DNA from: Phoronis australis
Lineage: Eukaryota > Phoronida > Phoronidae
Length of the DNA: 54,818 nucleotides
Assembly (NCBI GenBank): GCA_002633005.1
Contig: NMRA01000112.1
Coordinates: 126,001 to 180,818 of the forward strand
Direction: 5' to 3'
Both the position numbers and the translations under genes were made by a program. The notes under the pieces were generated by a model. It was not told where the DNA came from. It did not search any database and was given only the letters and a program-made list of their open reading frames with translations. Position 1 is the first letter of the stretch. Each line of letters starts with the position of its first letter. Shown here piece after piece: positions 12,355 through 22,757 of the stretch.

Positions 12355-12372
12355 ATGGCGGCAAGCAACAGT
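12355..12372 (+). CDS. SGCB: SGCB exon 1 (six codons)
   Basis: ATG followed by codons for AASNS, then donor GTAGGT. It is too short to stand out alone. It is supported by the human gene, whose first coding exon is also a very short alanine-rich phase-0 exon, and by the in-frame join to exon 2. Confidence 0.7.
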
Positions 12373-15300
12373 GTAGGTTTCAAAACATTGCTGTCTGCAC
12401 GGGGTTATTGCAGAGGCTTGTTATTGCTAACGAAAAGAATTAGGACTCAGTATGAACTAATGTGACATAATTAGTGAAACCGTGCAGTGTCACATTCCAA
12501 TATACAGCCATCAAAAACAGTTGTGTTACAAAATAGCCAGAAATGATGAAAAAGTGACATTTAAATTTAATTCAGAGGCTCTGGGCCTGGGGCTGGGGGT
12601 TTGATGCTGTGTAGCTTAATGGCTGAATTGTACAGTGTTGTGTATCATACTTTGGTTGTTGATTTGCAGTGACGGTGCCAGGCGCTAAAAGTCGAGTAGA
12701 CAGGTCCGTCTTCAATATGGCTGCCGAAAAACAACTGAACTTGGACAGTTTATTGGAAACTGGTTTCCGGCAGCCAGTTTGAAGAAGGGCTCGTTTATTC
12801 AATGTTAACCCTGCCAGCCTGTTGCCTTCAGCAAGTTCTGAAAAGAGGTGGTCTATTCTGACTGTCAAAATGGCATAGCCACCTTAATAAGTTTCCTGTT
12901 AATTTCCTTTCATGCTCACTTATCAAGACTACTTCTCATAGTATGATGAATTAAATTTCCGCCAAGCTATCGTGACGGAGAATTCCAGGTCATTTTGTCT
13001 GGGTACTTTTATTGTATAGGCACACTTTTTTTCAGCGCGTGAATACCATCAACTTGTCAATGAGGGACAAGTCCCTTCACAAACGTCGTGTCAGCAAAGA
13101 GCACAACAGTAACTTTCGCGCTGGTTACGTACACATCAATGAGGAACAGCTCCACAAGACAGGCATCCGCGGACGGAAGCGATATGTCTTCTATGTAATA
13201 CTAGCTCTACTCTTGTTGGTTGCTGTGGGAAACCTTCTGGTATGAGTATTCTCTTGACACGGGACAGGATGCTTTTTTAAAGAATCAACTTGGGCCATTT
13301 TTTTACGTGACCATCCTGTTTTTACTGGACTTGAAATTAAAATTTTTGTATGTTTTAGCTTAGCACAAATTCAAAGCTTGAAAATCTGTGTTTCTGTCTT
13401 TTTTCTGAAGAAACTGTTTGTGGCTCTTGTTGCAACAATTGTTAGCATTTCAGTCAGAAAAAATACTACTCTTACTGGAAAGTTTTTAAAATTGGTGGGA
13501 TCATTTTTCTAGTCCTCAGTTGCTTGTTTTTGTTTCCAACAGGTGACAATAATTGTGCTGGGTGTGTTACATATCGACCATACAGGTATGCAAACACTGG
13601 AGTTCATACCCTACAGTAAATTACTCAGGTTCATTGGTGAGGCGACCTTTGACACCATCAATGTGCCCGCCCATAGTATTGGTAGCTATGGCGACAACAG
13701 TATTGACATAACTGCAGACGAAGGTGATGTAAGTGACTGTCTTGTTCAAGCAATGCTATTTCTCATATAACGTTACCTCTAATTCAATTGTGACTTGAAT
13801 TTCGGCGTCCCAAATTTTAGAAACTGTCCAAAACTGGAGAATTTTTACCCGTATTACCGTCCCCAACAAATGTTCTATTAAAGGTGTTCCTATGTGTTTT
13901 CTAACTTGAAGTTAGAAGCTTTTATTAGTTTGTTTCATTTTGAATAATTTCTGAGTAAATTTCTTGTTCAATCGAGGATTGAACTTTTACTTCGACGGGG
14001 ACCACTGTCAGTACCGTACTGTCACCAACTTCTAGTTTTAAGAGTGGTCACTATTTTTAAAGAATGAGCTCAGATATGTTCACAGATTATTCTTCAGTTT
14101 GTCCTGCAACAAAGTTATTCTGAAATTTTTGCCACAAAAATGTTGATGTCGATCCGTTTTAAGTTGTTTACTTCCATTTTATAATCTTTGGTTTTGGATT
14201 TGCTTCACTGTAGGATGGAGTCAGATGGTAGTGCTTATAAATAGAAAAATTGTTCCTTCTACTCAAAAGTCGAAGTACTAGGTTATGAATGCTAGAGCTA
14301 ACGTTTGATTTAAATTATGTCCAACTAAACCTTGAAATACTGTCCACCATAAATCACACTTCGCATTCACCAGTTCATGATTTTCTCCTGTTGACTTGGC
14401 AAAGTTCAACTCATTAATTCTAATTTGTCTCTTCAGTCATGGTGTTTCCTTGAAGTTTTCCACCAGTAGATGAAAGATTAAACTGAAAATTACACCTGCT
14501 GGTCTTGCATGCTCATAACAAAGTTGAATAATAATAGTAAAAATTTTCAGTTTAATCCGTTGAAATCAAACCCTATCTACTTCCCCTTCATGTCGATCAT
14601 GGTCGTGGGGACATGTGCAAGGAGGTTTGGCACTAATCAAATTAAGACAAGAGTTTTAGTCATGTCTAAATTTTTATGCGCCCACTTATTTAAATGTGGA
14701 GGCATTATGCCGTCATCTCCGTACGTCCGTACGTCCATGGTCCATGCGGGCGGCGTCCGTCTGGCGTCCGCTGCTCTATCTCCAAAACGTATGATCATGA
14801 AATTGTGCACGTGTGTTCCTTTTATGGATGGGACAGCATGAGCTAAGGTTCGGATGGATCCGATTACTGGTGTGCCCCCTGGCAATTTTAGTTTTTTACT
14901 TTTACCTCTGTATGTTCAAAGGTCTTCCACGTATTGTCATATAGGCATCTATTAGAGAGATGACACTATTCTCTCGTTTTCGGATGGATTTGATTTAGTT
15001 TGCACCACCTAGTGGCCATTTTTTACTATTTTCGAGTCTGTTTTTTGGCATCCACCCCTCTATCAGCCAAACCGCTCTGAGAATGATTGTAAAAATTGGC
15101 ATGTATGTTCTTACCATGAAGAGGGTCAAACTCATTAATGAACTTGAAGAAGGCAGAGAGTTCATTCTTGGGAATAATAATAACAAACATGCCGTCCACG
15201 TATCTCAACCACAATCTAGGGGGGTGGCCAGGGTACTGACTAAGAATGAGCAGTTCGAAAACCTCCATATATAGGTTTGCTACTATGGGAGATACGGGCG

Positions 15301-18300
15301 AGCCCATAGCACATCCATGCTGTTGAATGTAATGCAACTGGTTAAACACAAAATAAGTAGTAGCTCGACACCTAGCTTGATGCCTGGCGAAAATCCCTGG
15401 TCACCGAACGAAATCTGAGGTCGCCAAAACTGTCGTCGAAATCATCAACTAAAAACAGGTCATGCCAGACTCCATTCTCAGAAACTTGCGCTTACCTCCT
15501 CAATTTCTCCCTGTAAAAAATACGTACTATTCAATCTCTTACTCAGTTCCTCCTACTAATGAAGATAGAACGCAATCACATACACTGGAGGCTCGTGTTT
15601 TACCGATCTTGTCCGATTTTTGCCGAACAATTTTGTCTGTGTACTTCGTGTTGTAACTTAAGCCTGTGTTTGATGTGTGCTGACTGCTGTGTTGGCAAAT
15701 GTACACGAAACGGAATAATTGTGAACCAAAGGTATCAAACCAAGGAAAACTGTTAGTGATTAAAAGTTTGGATATCAACACAAACTTTGAAACAAATTTG
15801 GGGTGAATTATTGTCTGGTTTTGATACTCGCAGTGGCGATACACAGTCTGCAGGTTGTCAAATCGAGCAATATCTTTTCATATCTTCCTGTGATTCATGT
15901 CTTTGTTCTTAGATTCAGTTATCTGTTCCTGATCAAAGCTCCGTCCACTTGTCCAAAGATGGCACTGTCATCACGTCGCCGGAGGGACTCCGTGTTGTCG
16001 ATCCGTCAACTGGCCAGGAGATCTTCTCTTCAGACACTGGTGAAAACATTCATTTACCAGGCAACTTAAAATATCTTGACATAGCAAAAGCTGAAGTGTC
16101 AGAGGTACAATAGTTATAGCAGATTTTTTACCTAAGGTTTACCTGACCAATTATGGCTGTTAATGTGTCATGCTTAAGGTAGGTGTATACACTGATCAAA
16201 TCTCCATGTTCCTAACTAAAATGAGTAAAAAGGAAGTTTTAACTAGTTAGACATGACTCTGAAAGTGACAAAAATCGAAAAAAAAAGTTTTTTTTGTAGT
16301 TCGTTTTTTTAAAAAATCGTATTTTGTAATTTTCGAAAAATCCATTTTTACCTCGAATTTTTTTTCAAAATGTACAGGGATTATCATCAACTGTTTCCTT
16401 ATGCAATATTCTACTTATCCATACCAAATATATGTACAAAATCATAATGATCTTGATTTTGCGGCATTTTTTGCGTGTGAGTTGGGGCAAGCTCTCAACT
16501 TTTTGTCATTTGGTCACGTTCCGTCTAGTAACTAAAAATCTGGTCCATATATCAAAAAACCCTGGCACGCGATTTTACTTTAGTTATAGTGGATTTCAAA
16601 TTTACAAATTTCGTAAAAATTGACCTACGCGTTCTTGAAAAATAGGCCCGAGAATTTTGTCACCTCCCTGAAATCACGAGCCGAGAAAAACGGCTTTGAA
16701 GTTAAGCGGGCATCGATTCCCACTTGAGGTCAAAATTCGTTCAGAACACGTGGTCATAATGTTCCAATTTCTTTTCATGTAATAGAAGTAAAGCTGACAT
16801 TTGCTTCACGTTTACAAAATATGACATACCTGTTTGTTTACAGCGCAATTTTAATCATTTTTTGCGAAATTGTGAACAACGAGACGATCAAAACAAATAT
16901 GGCTGATCTGTGGGCGGAGCTTAGCGTTGATCTATTGTCTGCTGTTACACAGGCGATTGAAAGTAGGTGCGATAATTGCGTAATGTATGTCTCGTCCTGC
17001 GTTCTTTCGATGTTACAATACACAAATCTGAAGTGATGGCGAAAGGACGTAAAAATTTGTCGAAAGCAGCAAACAGAAACAACTTGAAGGAGGAACAGGA
17101 GAATCGGATAGAGGACAAGAAAAAAGCTCTTTCTGCGAAAATAGCGTCGCTTGGGTGAGATTCTCGAAAAGTTACCTAAATTTCGTATCTTGCTTTCTAC
17201 GTATAATAATATGAGTTTTATTCTGGGATAAATTTGAGTCGATGCATTAGAATAATTCTTACACTGCTTTTTACGCCAAAGAAAATGCTAAATTTACTTA
17301 AACCAAAATAAAACTGTAACAACTTTGTTTTATAAATTACATCTATCCCGCGTGTCTTTGTTTTTTAGGTTTGATGCCTCACTATTTGTCCAGGGAATGG
17401 AGCTTTCGGTTGCCAAATACAAATCAAAAAACAAAACAAACAAACAGATAAGATTGTATCACTACAGCAACTGGGCGAAATCTTTGAAGGTAAGAATTTA
17501 GCGATGGCTTAGTATCGAAATCCGATAAAACGTAAAATGATAGTCCAAATTATGGAACTTGTGATCAAAATTTTACTTCAAATCCCGACATAAAAAGATA
17601 ATTGCTACTCACAGAAAAAGCTCTGAAAAGTTGGCAAAGCCTGAGCTATCGCGCATCACGCGATTGAGCAGCGAAAGGCGGTCGAGTTCGACGCCCGACC
17701 ACGGAATCGCATAGTATATTACGCCTGCTTTAACTTTTGAGTGTTGAACACTGGATTATTTCTCTAATTTGTTTGATTTATATCATCATATTTAGAGAAA
17801 ACTTGCATGTCATAATCTGGTGACAATTTTTACCTCTTGATTCTAAATGTTACGCGATTGTTTTATTTCAAGGACAGAGAAATCGGACCGGAAGGCTGCT
17901 GTTATAGTTACCCAAGAGAAGTTCTTGATTACATAAGGGCTATTCTTCCAAACCAGATCAAAGGGGAGATTCGTGACGTAAGTATTGATCTGCTGAAAAA
18001 TATACAAAGTTTGCCGAGGTACTTCAAAATAATGTTGTAGGCTACACGAACAATAAAGTTAGAGTTTCGTTTGAATTTCAAACTGAAACATGTTCACAAG
18101 TAACCAGTTTCCTGTTAACTATTACCAAACTTTTATTTCAGGGAGCTCACGAAGTACCTCTGGAAGACTTTTGCAGGGCAGTACTCGTACCACTGTGAAG
18201 GCATTGACAATTCTGCATAAGCTGTAGGCCTAAACACATGACTTCAAACATAATAAAGATATTATTTGACAAAGTGGATGGCGTAATTATTTAATCAAAT

Positions 18301-21300
18301 AATCTTCGTTGATGAAACCACGGTAAAATCTTGTGCTGTGGGCAAGCACTAAGTATTCGGAGGAAATTTGGTTGACAAGAACACCGTATCCGTCTGTATA
18401 TAATTATATCCCACTGACGCGACACCAAGTAAATGTTCAACAGGGGAGGTGAGACGGGGACACATTCCGCTGGGGGGGTTTCTCACAGAAGAGGTATACA
18501 GGACGCGCCGCTCAAAGAGTGATCTTGCCACGGCACTAAGTGAACACTCCACATGGGTGCCATTTTCGAGAAAATACTTTACGAAATGGTGAATTTTTAA
18601 ATTTTCTGAAACAAAACTGTCCGAGAACATCCCAAACAGACTCCACTTTCTAAATTGATAGGTACATAATTTTCCAGCGGCACCCTTCATCCAAAACTAG
18701 TTGAGTTCACACCCGGTACGAAGGCAAAATTGTTAGCGTCCGTGGCGTTAGGTAAAATTGAGTGGCACATTGTAGACACTTTGAAGTGAACAGCGGGGCC
18801 AAACTCAAAATTGAACTGAGTCTCAACGGTGTGGCACACCGAGACCATTGCATAACTTCGGCTCTAATTGATAGTTGCATCAAAGCCGCCGACAGTAAGA
18901 CACGGCAAGATTTCACCAGTTTTGAAATCCACGTGTTCGTTCGCTTTCCGTGCGTTAGACAAGTGTTAGTTGCTGCCCATAGTGTGTACANTCTCCATCC
19001 GTCCGTCCGTCCGTCCATGCGGGCGGTGTCTGTCTGGCATCCACTGCTCAAAACCCTTTGACGTATGGTCATGAAATTGTGCACATGTGTTCCTTTTATG
19101 GATGGGACGGCATGAGCTAAGGTTCGGATGGATTCGATTACTGGTGTGCCGCCTAGTAGCAATTTTAGTTTTGTACTTTTACCTCTATGTTCAAAGGTCC
19201 TCCACGTATTTTCATAAAATTTTGCATATAGGCATCTATTAGAGAGATGACACTATTCTCTCGTTTGCGGATGGATTTGATTTAGTTTGCGCCACCTAGT
19301 GGCCATTTTTTACTATTTTTGAGTCTGTTTTTTGGCATCCATCCCTCTATCAGCCAAACGGCTCTGAGAATGATTGTAAAAATTGGCATGTATGTTCTTA
19401 CCATGAAGAGGGTCAAACTCATTAATGAACTTGAAGAAGGCAGAGAGTTCATTCTTGGGAATAATAATAACAAACATGCCGTCCACATATCTCAACCACA
19501 ATCTAGGGGGGTGGCCAGGGTACTGGCTAAGAATGAGCAGTTCGAAAACCTCCATATATAGGTTTGCTACTATGGGAGATACGGGCGAGCCCATAGCACA
19601 TCCATGCTGTTGAATGTAATGCAACTGGTTAAACACAAAATAAGTAGTAGCTCGACACCTAGTTTGGTGCCTGGCGAAAATCCCTGGTCACCAAACGAAA
19701 TCTGAGGTCGCCAAAACTGACGTCGAAATCATCAACTAAAAACAGGTCATGCCAGACTCCATTCTCAGAAACTTTCGCTTACCTCCTCAATTTCTCCCTG
19801 TAAAAAATACGTACTATTCAATCTCTTCAGTTCCTCCTACTAATGAAGATAAAACGCAATCACATACACTGGAGGCTCGTGTTTTACCGATCTTGTCCGA
19901 TTTTTGCCGAACAATTTCGTCTGTGTACTTCATGTTGTAACTTAAGCCCGTGTTTGATGTGTGCTGACTGCTGTGGTGGCAAATGTACACGAAACGGAAT
20001 AATTGTGAACCAAAGGTATTAAACCAAGGAAAACTGTTAGTGATTAAAAGTTTGGATATCAACACAAACTTTGAAACAAATTTGGGGGGAATTATTGTCT
20101 GACTTTGATACTCGGAGTGGCGATACACAGTCTGCAGGTTGTCAAATTGAGCAATATCTTTTCATATCTTCCTGTGATTCATGTCTTTGTTCTTAGATTC
20201 AGTTATCTGTTCCTGACCAAAGCTCCGTCCACTTGTCCAAAGATGGCACTGTCATCACGTCGCCGGAGGGACTCCGTGTTGTCGATCCGTCAGCTGGCCA
20301 GGAGATCTTCTCTTCAGACACTAGTGAAAACATTCATTTACCAGGCAACTTAAAATATCTTGACATAGCAAAAGCTGAAGTGTCAGAGGTACAATAGTTA
20401 TTGCAGATTTTTTACCTAAAGGTTTACCTGACCAATTTTGGCTGTTAATGTGTCATGCTTAAATCTTGAAAATCTTGTTAAACCTTGGATTTTAAGGTGT
20501 TCCAGAAAACTAGATTCTTGTCAAAGTAGAATGCTGAAAGTTAAAGATTTACTCCTTGACATTCTTTCCTTTGTTAGACCAAATTCATAAGAACGTGAAA
20601 CGGTCAAATATGCTTTCTGTGCAATCACTGGCTATTTCATGTCCTCCATGTGTAAATTCAGGACCAGCTTCTGTCTTTATTCCTACATGTCACGACCATT
20701 ACTGGAGTTCACACCACAAAACAAATCTAATGACAAATGCATTTTAAGAGGCTTTAAACCTTCCTTCCGTCATGAAAACCTTTTTTGATTTAGACCACTT
20801 TCCATGATTGTCAAATTGGTCTCTAATTGTTCCTTGGTAAAACTGGAGGTGATTTCAAAGGGTTGAAAGAAGTAATACTTTATTGCAACAGAGCAGGTTC
20901 TGTAAGTTGCTTGTCTTTGTGTGCCACGCATGGTTTCAGGAATTAATGAACTGCAATTTCTTTGCAAACCAGAAATCACTTCTTGTATTAATAAGAAACG
21001 AGCTGTGACCAATTTTATGATGTCAAGTAATCTAAGTCAAAAGTTCGCTTCTTGGACGGGACGTGGGTTTATAGCTGCTTCAAACTTCATGTTAATCATT
21101 GTCCTGTGATCAGCTCTTGCTTTTATTAAGTCTCTGTTTGGTAGTGGAGAGCATTTATTTATAGACATTAAAAGAGAACTTATCTTGAACAGGGCATGCA
21201 ACTCTTTTGTCTAAGTCGGCAGTAATTTGTAACAGACACTTTAAATAAAAGTACTTGCTGTTTAGGAATTATAATTTTATTGCCTTGGAAATTGAATGTA

Positions 21301-22387
21301 TATTGTGTGTTTGCTTTCTTTAGGTCAGTACATCCCTTACCGATAGCTTGAGTGTGGAGTCTGATGCGAACGTGTCTTTGCGTGGATATGAGGGCCTCAC
21401 TGCCGATGGCAAAGAAGTCCAACTCGGTGCCAAAACCTCTATTGATATTAAAGTGAGTACATTTTGTTTGTGCAATGTGGCTGGAAAAGCTGCAAAACAT
21501 GGATTTCTGTCTCATATCCTGAGAAATTATTTTCATTATGTTCCTCCTTGACAATGACCCTGGTGTTTAAATGAGAAACTCTAGAATCATGAATTGATTT
21601 GGGCACGGTCATTTAGTGACAAAATTTTTGGAAACGGGGAGCCTGATGTTTACTTGGGAAAAAGATTCAGTTGATGCTGTGGGAATTACAGTGATGCCCG
21701 ATACTTGGCAGGTAAGAATCAAATAAATCATTGGGGGATTATAAACAATGTGGTGCTAATCTCAGGATAGAGAATTTTGTGCATGTTTGATCTACTAGGT
21801 AAAATTCTTATGTGGGCATTCACAGACAGATTGACTCTTCAAGAAATTGAATTAACATTCATGCGTTATGTTAAAGATAATTTAAGTCCAGAGAAAAAAG
21901 TCATGTATTTCAGTTCTCGAACTCCAAATACCATATTTTGAAAAATCTTGACATACATGGGAGATAACTAATGCCACCTGCCGACATGTAAATGACAACA
22001 GATGGGGTCAAGGGAAAGGAAAATGAACTTACATTACAAGTGAACCAATACTCAATGTGGAAGGTTCAATTTTGAAAATTTAGGGATGTGCGTTTGGTCA
22101 AATGTGGGAATTAGTATGGTGCACTGTTCAGTTATGCAAAAGAGGTGGATAACAATTACAACAAGCCATTGTTTTGTCTGTTGCAGAGTCCCAGTATAGT
22201 GCTGGACGGGTCATCCGGTGTGCACTTGGAGCAGTACCGCAGATTTCCTCACAAAATCTCAAGTTTTACATCACCAGAGATCTCTAGCCATCGCGTCTGC
22301 GTGTGCATGCCTAGCGGTAAACTATTTCTTGTCCCTGGAGCATTCACGTGCGCTCAGGCCAATGAAGAGGCAAACCCATGCCTGTAG
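12355..22387 (+). CDS. SGCB: SGCB, beta-sarcoglycan (complete; exon 4 present twice)
   Basis: Exons 12355-12372, 13036-13239, 13543-13728, 15913-16104 (or 20197-20388), 21324-21452 and 22187-22387 are all phase 0 with GT-AG borders. With one exon 4 the protein is 309 residues (human 318). It is a type II membrane protein of the sarcoglycan complex, which in muscle sits with dystroglycan and dystrophin at the plasma membrane. Visible features are a basic cytosolic tail with KEHNSNFRAGY (human KEHNSNFKAGY), a transmembrane segment at about residues 56-83, a beta-rich extracellular part, a glycosylation sequon NVS at about 216, and the family's C-terminal cysteine cluster (C281, C283, C298, C308). 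Including both exon-4 copies would add 64 residues in frame, but family length argues for one. The duplication may be allelic (see findings). Orthology is secure. Confidence 0.96.
12694..12800. repeat. Short palindromic element, copy 1
   Basis: The left arm GTCCGTCTTCAATATGGCTGC and the complement of the right arm CAGTTTGAAGAAGGGCTCG form an imperfect inverted repeat over about 105 bp in SGCB intron 1. Related to 31567-31680. Confidence 0.5.
13036..13239 (+). CDS. SGCB: SGCB exon 2
   Basis: Acceptor CTTTTTTTCAG, donor GTATGA, 68 codons. It encodes the cytosolic tail (MRDKSLHKRRVSKEHNSNF) and most of the transmembrane helix (VILALLLLVAVGNLL). Confidence 0.96.
13543..13728 (+). CDS. SGCB: SGCB exon 3
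   Basis: Acceptor TTTCCAACAG, donor GTAAGT, 62 codons. It encodes the end of the membrane segment (VTIIVLGVLHI) and the first extracellular part, with GMQTLEF and LLRFIGEATFD matching human CDSMEF and LLRFKQVSDMG. Confidence 0.95.
14716..15025. repeat. Dispersed non-coding repeat with CACCTAGTGGC motif
   Basis: Begins with a TCCGTACG-type simple repeat, followed by stretches such as TCATGAAATTGTGCAC and GCACCACCTAGTGGCCATT. Related sequence occurs at 18992-19312, and diverged pieces occur near 23500 and at 52640-52925 (GCGCCATCTAGTGGCCATT). No coding capacity. Confidence 0.55.
15026..15349 (-). mobile_element. Penelope-like element reverse transcriptase fragment, copy 1
   Basis: The 107-codon frame has the reverse transcriptase block GCAMGSPVSPIVANLYME followed by LRYVDGMFVI. 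The AMGSPxSPxxAN plus RYVDD style is typical of Penelope-like retroelements. The catalytic YVDD is YVDG here, so it would be inactive. Upstream the frame meets a stop within about 100 bp, and no endonuclease domain is visible. It lies antisense in an SGCB intron. Confidence 0.8.
15913..16104 (+). CDS. SGCB: SGCB exon 4, first copy
   Basis: Acceptor TTTGTTCTTAG, donor GTACAA, 64 codons, phase 0 on both sides. It encodes beta-rich extracellular sequence (VHLSKDGTVITSPEGLRVVD). It differs from the second copy by S-T-G versus S-A-G and D-T-G-E versus D-T-S-E, plus a silent change. Confidence 0.9.
17036..18198 (+). CDS. Unrecognised four-exon candidate gene inside an SGCB intron
   Basis: Exons 17036-17154, 17369-17489, 17873-17977 and 18142-18198 join through canonical GT-AG borders with matching phases (2, 0, 0) into 133 residues and a TGA; AATAAA follows at 18252. 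The start MAKGRKNLSKAANRNN is strongly basic, followed by a charged helix (KEEQENRIEDKKKALSAKIA). The middle has CCYSYPREVLDYIRAILPNQ and the end is LEDFCRAVLVPL. An alternative first exon from ATG 16901 (MADLWAELSVDLLSAVTQAI) could splice at 16986 in the same phase. No signal peptide or membrane segment is seen, and I recognise no family. It is on the same strand as SGCB. It could be a small nuclear or nucleic-acid-binding protein, or a gene carried by an inserted element. Four coherent introns and a poly(A) signal argue against chance. Confidence 0.5.
18252..18257 (+). terminator. Candidate polyadenylation signal of the nested gene
   Basis: AATAAA 54 bp after the TGA of the nested four-exon candidate. 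The short spacing fits a compact 3' UTR. Confidence 0.45.
19313..19636 (-). mobile_element. Penelope-like element reverse transcriptase fragment, copy 2
   Basis: Same fragment as in the first duplicate, including YVDG, with only a few changes near the C-terminal end (SGLADRGV becomes SRLADRGM). The shared mutation shows the insertion and its decay are older than the split between the two copies. Confidence 0.8.
20197..20388 (+). CDS. SGCB: SGCB exon 4, second copy
   Basis: 192 nt, the same splice sites and frame as the first copy, with two amino-acid differences and no damage. It lies in a direct duplicate that begins just after the N at 18991. It could be an alternative allele, a mutually exclusive exon or a true tandem exon; the allelic reading is favoured. 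Confidence 0.85.
21324..21452 (+). CDS. SGCB: SGCB exon 5
   Basis: Acceptor TTTCTTTAG, donor GTGAGT, 43 codons. It contains SLSVESDANVSLRGYEGL (with an NVS sequon) and KEVQLGAKTSIDIK, matching human DLNIKVDGRAIVRGNEGV and MGGNMELKAENS. Confidence 0.95.
22187..22387 (+). CDS. SGCB: SGCB exon 6 (terminal)
   Basis: Acceptor TCTGTTGCAG; 66 codons and TAG. SPSIVLDGSSGV leads to the C-terminal cysteine module VCVCMPSGKLFLVPGAFTC...NPCL, with the same C-x-C...C...NPC layout as human LCMCADGTLF...GC...NPC. Confidence 0.96.
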   Translation, partial: SPSIVLDGSSGVHLEQYRRFPHKISSFTSPEISSHRVCVCMPSGKLFLVPGAFTCAQANEEANPCL

Positions 22388-22751
22388 TTTGGGACATTTC
22401 ACACTGTACAACTGTTAATGTTCAATGTCAAGGTCACTGAAGGGCTTGCCATGCTTATTCGATCTTGAATTTTTGACCAGTGAAATGGCAGCTCAGTCAC
22501 AGGCAACACGTAATCCTCCATTTTCAAATCCGGAATTTTAGGGTTGGTCAACCTCAATAGATTCGGAAGTTGTTTATTGACTCGCTGATGGGTTTTGATG
22601 CCCTTGTTGGTAATGTAAATATAGCCCTTTCATAACATGGAATTTTGTGACACCGATTTTATTAGAGTAAAATATCTATTATTTTTTAGTTTTTTTGGCC
22701 TACTAAACAGGGTGAAATGTAAGTTTAACCTATTCAATTGTAGTTTGGTAA

Positions 22752-22757
22752 AATAAA
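22752..22757 (+). terminator. Candidate SGCB polyadenylation signal
   Basis: AATAAA 365 bp after the SGCB stop in AT/T-rich sequence. Position fits a short 3' UTR; no transcript data support it, and other signals may follow. Confidence 0.4.

Larger units (their letters stand above)
14716..16177. repeat. First copy of a 1.46-kb direct duplication in SGCB
   Basis: Nearly identical to 18992-20462, with scattered substitutions and small indels, and covering a dispersed repeat, a Penelope-like fragment and SGCB exon 4. Similarity stops abruptly after GCTTAA at 16177. Confidence 0.9.
16178..18990. other. 2.8-kb segment present in only one of the two SGCB copies
   Basis: Inserted between the end of the first duplicate and the N at 18991; the second duplicate continues with unrelated sequence at the matching point. 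It holds AT-rich DNA (16200-16750) and a candidate four-exon gene. From 18260 to 18990 only unexplained sequence and an antisense open frame of doubtful value are seen. Confidence 0.6.
18992..20462. repeat. Second copy of the 1.46-kb direct duplication in SGCB
   Basis: Starts at the base after the single N at 18991, inside a TCCG microsatellite, and runs through exon 4 into the following intron. The divergence level looks allelic. Confidence 0.9.

Noticed and set aside
16901-16985. MADLWAEL frame as the true first exon of the nested gene
   Set aside because: It can splice in phase to 17369, but the MAKGRK start needs no extra assumption; recorded only as an alternative.
18349-18690. 113-codon antisense frame between the nested gene and the N
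   Set aside because: No recognisable domain, exon border or promoter; kept only as unexplained sequence.
18707-19162. 151-codon antisense frame
   Set aside because: It crosses the N at 18991 and two unrelated repeat segments, so it is an assembly effect.
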